In this document: piece after piece, positions 52,431 to 54,190 of the stretch
How positions within the stretch are numbered: position 1 is the first letter of the stretch
Layout of the letters: the number at the start of each line of letters is the position of its first letter
Assembly (NCBI GenBank): GCA_910575625.1
Contig: CAJTFD010000019.1
Span: forward strand, 1-54,190
Reading direction: 5' to 3'
DNA: 54,190 bases
Origin: Clostridia bacterium
Lineage (GTDB): Bacteria; Bacillota; Clostridia; Lachnospirales; Lachnospiraceae
Made by a program: the position numbers and the translations under genes
Notes under the pieces: model-generated
The model's database searches: none
Seen by the model: the letters and a program-made list of their open reading frames with translations, nothing else
Told to the model about the DNA's origin: nothing

Positions 52431-52753
52431 CGGTAATTACCGTAAGAAATGAACCTCTATTTCCTAAAGCAGAGAAATACCCACCCACAATATCACGCAA
52501 GCCAAACTTACAACAACTAACAAGCGAAAAATCCTAAAACAGTACTGAAACGCAACCGCTGTCACTTACCGCACCACTTCCCTACCTGCCAACGGGCAGA
52601 GCAAAGAGAAAGAGGGATAGAAAAGCAAAAGAAAGAACCAAAGAAAAGTAAAAGACAGAGAGAAAGAGAATATATGTCAGTTATCAATCAATCATATCAA
52701 TCAATATTTATACATCTAACCATAGATGTACTACCACAGGGAGAGCAAAGACT
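52431..52753. other. Non-coding region upstream of 52754
   Basis: No coding frame with family signal. It contains GCGGTAATTACCGT (short hairpin at 52430-52443), a purine-rich stretch (52600-52670) and a run of ATCAATCAAT/ATATCAATCAAT words near 52683-52705. It should hold the promoter for the two genes that follow. Confidence 0.4.
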
Positions 52754-53362
52754 ATGAATAAAAAGCAGGAACAACAGATTTTGGACTATTACAGCACCGC
52801 CGACAAATATATCCGTAGCAAGACACACTCCAATGCGCATCAGAATGTATTTACCAAAGAAAATGACAAATACCAGTGGATTGTGTTGGAGCAGAAAAGC
52901 CAGTGTGAAGTTGAGGTAAGGCAGACCGACAGTCATGGAACAATCACAGCGAGGGATAATTACGAACTGACAAGAAATCTCCCTAAATGCGTGGGCGTGG
53001 AGCGTTTATGTGAGGGCGCAAATTTTCAGATACCTTTTAACGCTGATGAAATCAACTTAATCTATCAGTTTGGGGAGCAGAGCAAAGCGGAAACATGCGC
53101 CAGTTTATCCGCTATTCTTCCGCAGATAAAAGATGATAACACAAAGCAGATAGTAAGCGACACCTTGAAGAAATTAAATGCCCTGTCAGAAAAAACGTGT
53201 GCGGAACTGATCGCCACCACCAAAAGACGGAAACTGACCGAGCGTGACCACTCCATAAAGACAAGGTTAGCCAGAGCAAAGGAACAGGCAAAACAGCCGA
53301 CAGTTGCCGAGGGAAAAAGGCACAGAACCCACAGCAAGGGAAAGGGGGATATGGCACTATGA
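52754..53362 (+). CDS. Hypothetical mobile-element cargo protein
   Basis: A 202-residue protein, not recognised. N-terminal QEQQILDYYSTADKYIRSKT, a middle beta-rich segment (DKYQWIVLEQKSQCEVEVRQ), then helices (TCASLSAILPQIKDDNTKQI) and a very basic tail (KRRKLTERDHSIKTRLARAK ... GKRHRTHSKGKGDMAL) that could bind nucleic acid. Start ATG at 52754 with GGGAG upstream. It overlaps the next gene by 4 bp (ATGA), so both are cotranscribed and belong to the serine-recombinase element. Confidence 0.6.
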   Translation: MNKKQEQQILDYYSTADKYIRSKTHSNAHQNVFTKENDKYQWIVLEQKSQCEVEVRQTDSHGTITARDNYELTRNLPKCVGVERLCEGANFQIPFNADEINLIYQFGEQSKAETCASLSAILPQIKDDNTKQIVSDTLKKLNALSEKTCAELIATTKRRKLTERDHSIKTRLARAKEQAKQPTVAEGKRHRTHSKGKGDMAL

Positions 53363-53640
53363 AACTTTCCCGATACGAACAGGAAACGATTGTCAATTAC
53401 AATACAGGAGAACAGACCGCCACCCTCTACACAAGAGATAAAGCGGTCATGCGGAAACTTGACACGCTTGTTGCCGACTTCCCCGATACATACAAGCTGA
53501 CAGGACAGGACGAGGTATCTAAGACCTATTCCTTGCCGAAAGCATACGTCAGTTACCGCAGACCAAGAAAAATAAGTGATGAGCAGAGGTTGCAGGCAAA
53601 GAATCGTATGCGGGAAATCAACCTTGCAAATAAAAGCTAA
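53359..53640 (+). CDS. Hypothetical mobile-element cargo protein
   Basis: A 93-residue protein beginning MKLSRYEQETIVNYNTGEQT, then ATLYTRDKAVMRKLDTLVAD, and PKAYVSYRRPRKISDEQRLQ near the C-terminus. It resembles small proteins commonly encoded in Firmicute mobile elements that start with the same ‘RYEQETI-x-x-YN’ pattern; function unknown. Translationally coupled to the preceding gene by a 4-bp overlap. Basic, soluble, possibly nucleic-acid associated. Confidence 0.65.
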   Translation: MKLSRYEQETIVNYNTGEQTATLYTRDKAVMRKLDTLVADFPDTYKLTGQDEVSKTYSLPKAYVSYRRPRKISDEQRLQAKNRMREINLANKS

Positions 53641-54035
53641 TCATATCGGTAAGGAAGATACTCTAAGAATTTTTTGACAGCTAAAGAGGTATTTTTTTTA
53701 CTCCGCATTGCCAAGCCGATATTGCGGTATGCAGGAACATCTAATTCCTTTATGATAATGCGGTACGGAATACGTTGCAAAATAAGCTGAGGAAGTATAC
53801 TGATACCTAATCCGCTTTCAACCATTGACATAATAGCGTAGTCATCCCATGTTGTAAAATGGATTTTGGGGGCAAGGTTGCATTTTTCAAATATTTCTGA
53901 TATTTCCGCCTTTGCTCCTTTTTCCAAAAGCATAAAAGGATAGTCGCAAAGGGCATTGACTGGAAAACGGTCACAGTCAGCAAGAGGGTGTGTTTCTGGT
54001 AACACTACAAGCAATTTGGTGTTAGTATATAAGTG
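53637..54035 (-). pseudogene. LysR-family regulator, C-terminal effector domain only
   Basis: About 130 codons of the LysR substrate-binding domain: LYTNTKLLVVLPETHPLADC, PFMLLEKGAKAEISEIFEKC, then WDDYAIMSMVESGLGISILP and LAMRSKKNTSLAVKKFLEYL. The N-terminal HTH half is missing because an IS3-type element begins at about 54035. Convergent with and overlapping by 4 bp the preceding cargo gene. If the missing half lies beyond the window, a single insertion disrupted it. Confidence 0.8.
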
Positions 54036-54190
54036 TGGACAGGAAAAGTTGAACAATCTATACTATCAAGTGAAAGAGCAAAGGAGATGTTCAGCATGGC
54101 GAAAAACCAAAAATCCTACACCCCGGAATTCAAGCAGCAGATCGTGGATCTGTACAATGCCGGAGGAACTTCGTATCCACAACTGGAACG
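54035..54190 (+). mobile_element. IS3-type element, left end (runs off window)
   Basis: The junction with the LysR gene is at about TGTGGACAGG. A 60-bp leader with AAAGGAG precedes the transposase orfA. The right end lies outside the window. Confidence 0.65.
54096..54190 (+). CDS. IS3-family transposase orfA, partial (window edge)
   Basis: MAKNQKSYTPEFKQQIVDLY followed by NAGGTSYPQLER at the window edge: the N-terminal HTH_Tnp_1 region of an IS3 orfA. Start ATG at 54096, 9 bp after AAAGGAG. Partial only because the sequence ends. It may belong to the same IS type whose orfB is the first feature of this window, but this cannot be tested here. Confidence 0.75.
   Translation, partial: MAKNQKSYTPEFKQQIVDLYNAGGTSYPQLE

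Noticed and set aside
52683..52710. Short repeats (ATCAATCAAT words) as a CRISPR or iteron array
   Set aside because: Units are 4-8 bp, contiguous and AT-rich with no spacers; too short and irregular for either call.

Overview
The window looks like a mobile-element graveyard in the chromosome of a gut Firmicute, most likely a Lachnospiraceae/Clostridia-type organism. Supporting signs are strong AGGAGG-type ribosome sites, Tn1549-like conjugation genes, Tn4451-like TnpV/TnpZ mobilisation genes, large serine recombinases, an LtrA-type group II intron, a MutE/EpiE-type ABC immunity operon with a two-component system, and yjdF. No rRNA, tRNA or CRISPR array was seen. This assignment is inference from gene families; no database was searched.

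Layout. 1-3600: fossils (IS3 orfB, group II intron RT start, replisome-organiser tail fused to a VirD4 fragment, IS110 piece, SprT-like gene). 3700-8440: a redox island with a LysR regulator facing an alpha/beta hydrolase, an FMN reductase and an exported aldo/keto reductase, plus wrecked alcohol dehydrogenase, SDR, flavodoxin and DUF4405 genes, ended by a broken IS1182-type element. 9576-14164: an intact six-gene antimicrobial-peptide immunity operon (ATPase, two permeases, YccF, response regulator, sensor kinase). 14500-19520: small membrane and regulator genes, a primase relic, acetyltransferases and an MBL hydrolase. 19660-22860: a decayed Tn4451-like mobilisable element (TnpV, TnpZ relaxase, RepA-like ATPase, MobC). 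22870-24240 and 36110-38434: two related modules with an Rpn/PD-(D/E)XK nuclease and a conserved partner gene. 24594-26215: an IS4-type element.

26393-28725 is a very AT-rich two-gene unit encoding a HEPN-like protein and an ORC/STAND-like P-loop ATPase. It is the best candidate here for an undescribed, possibly defensive, system. 28827-29365 is yjdF with a probable azaaromatic riboswitch. 29484-33473 holds two insertion sequences: an IS1182-type element sitting between copies of a perfect palindrome, and a 1.9-kb DDE element that has split a divergent HxlR/FMN-reductase pair and left an 8-bp target duplication.

34530-40923 is IS256, IS3 and Rpn-module debris. 41065-54190 is a conjugative-element backbone broken by nested insertions: a SNF2-type gene cut by a group II intron (boundaries readable) and next to a serine-recombinase gene, then replication initiator, DUF5348, PcfB and VirD4, the last cut by a second serine-recombinase element. 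At the right edge a LysR gene is cut by an IS3-type element.

Many reading frames carry single-base frame breaks, often in homopolymers. Decay of mobile DNA is the simplest explanation, but uncorrected sequencing indels cannot be excluded from the sequence alone.
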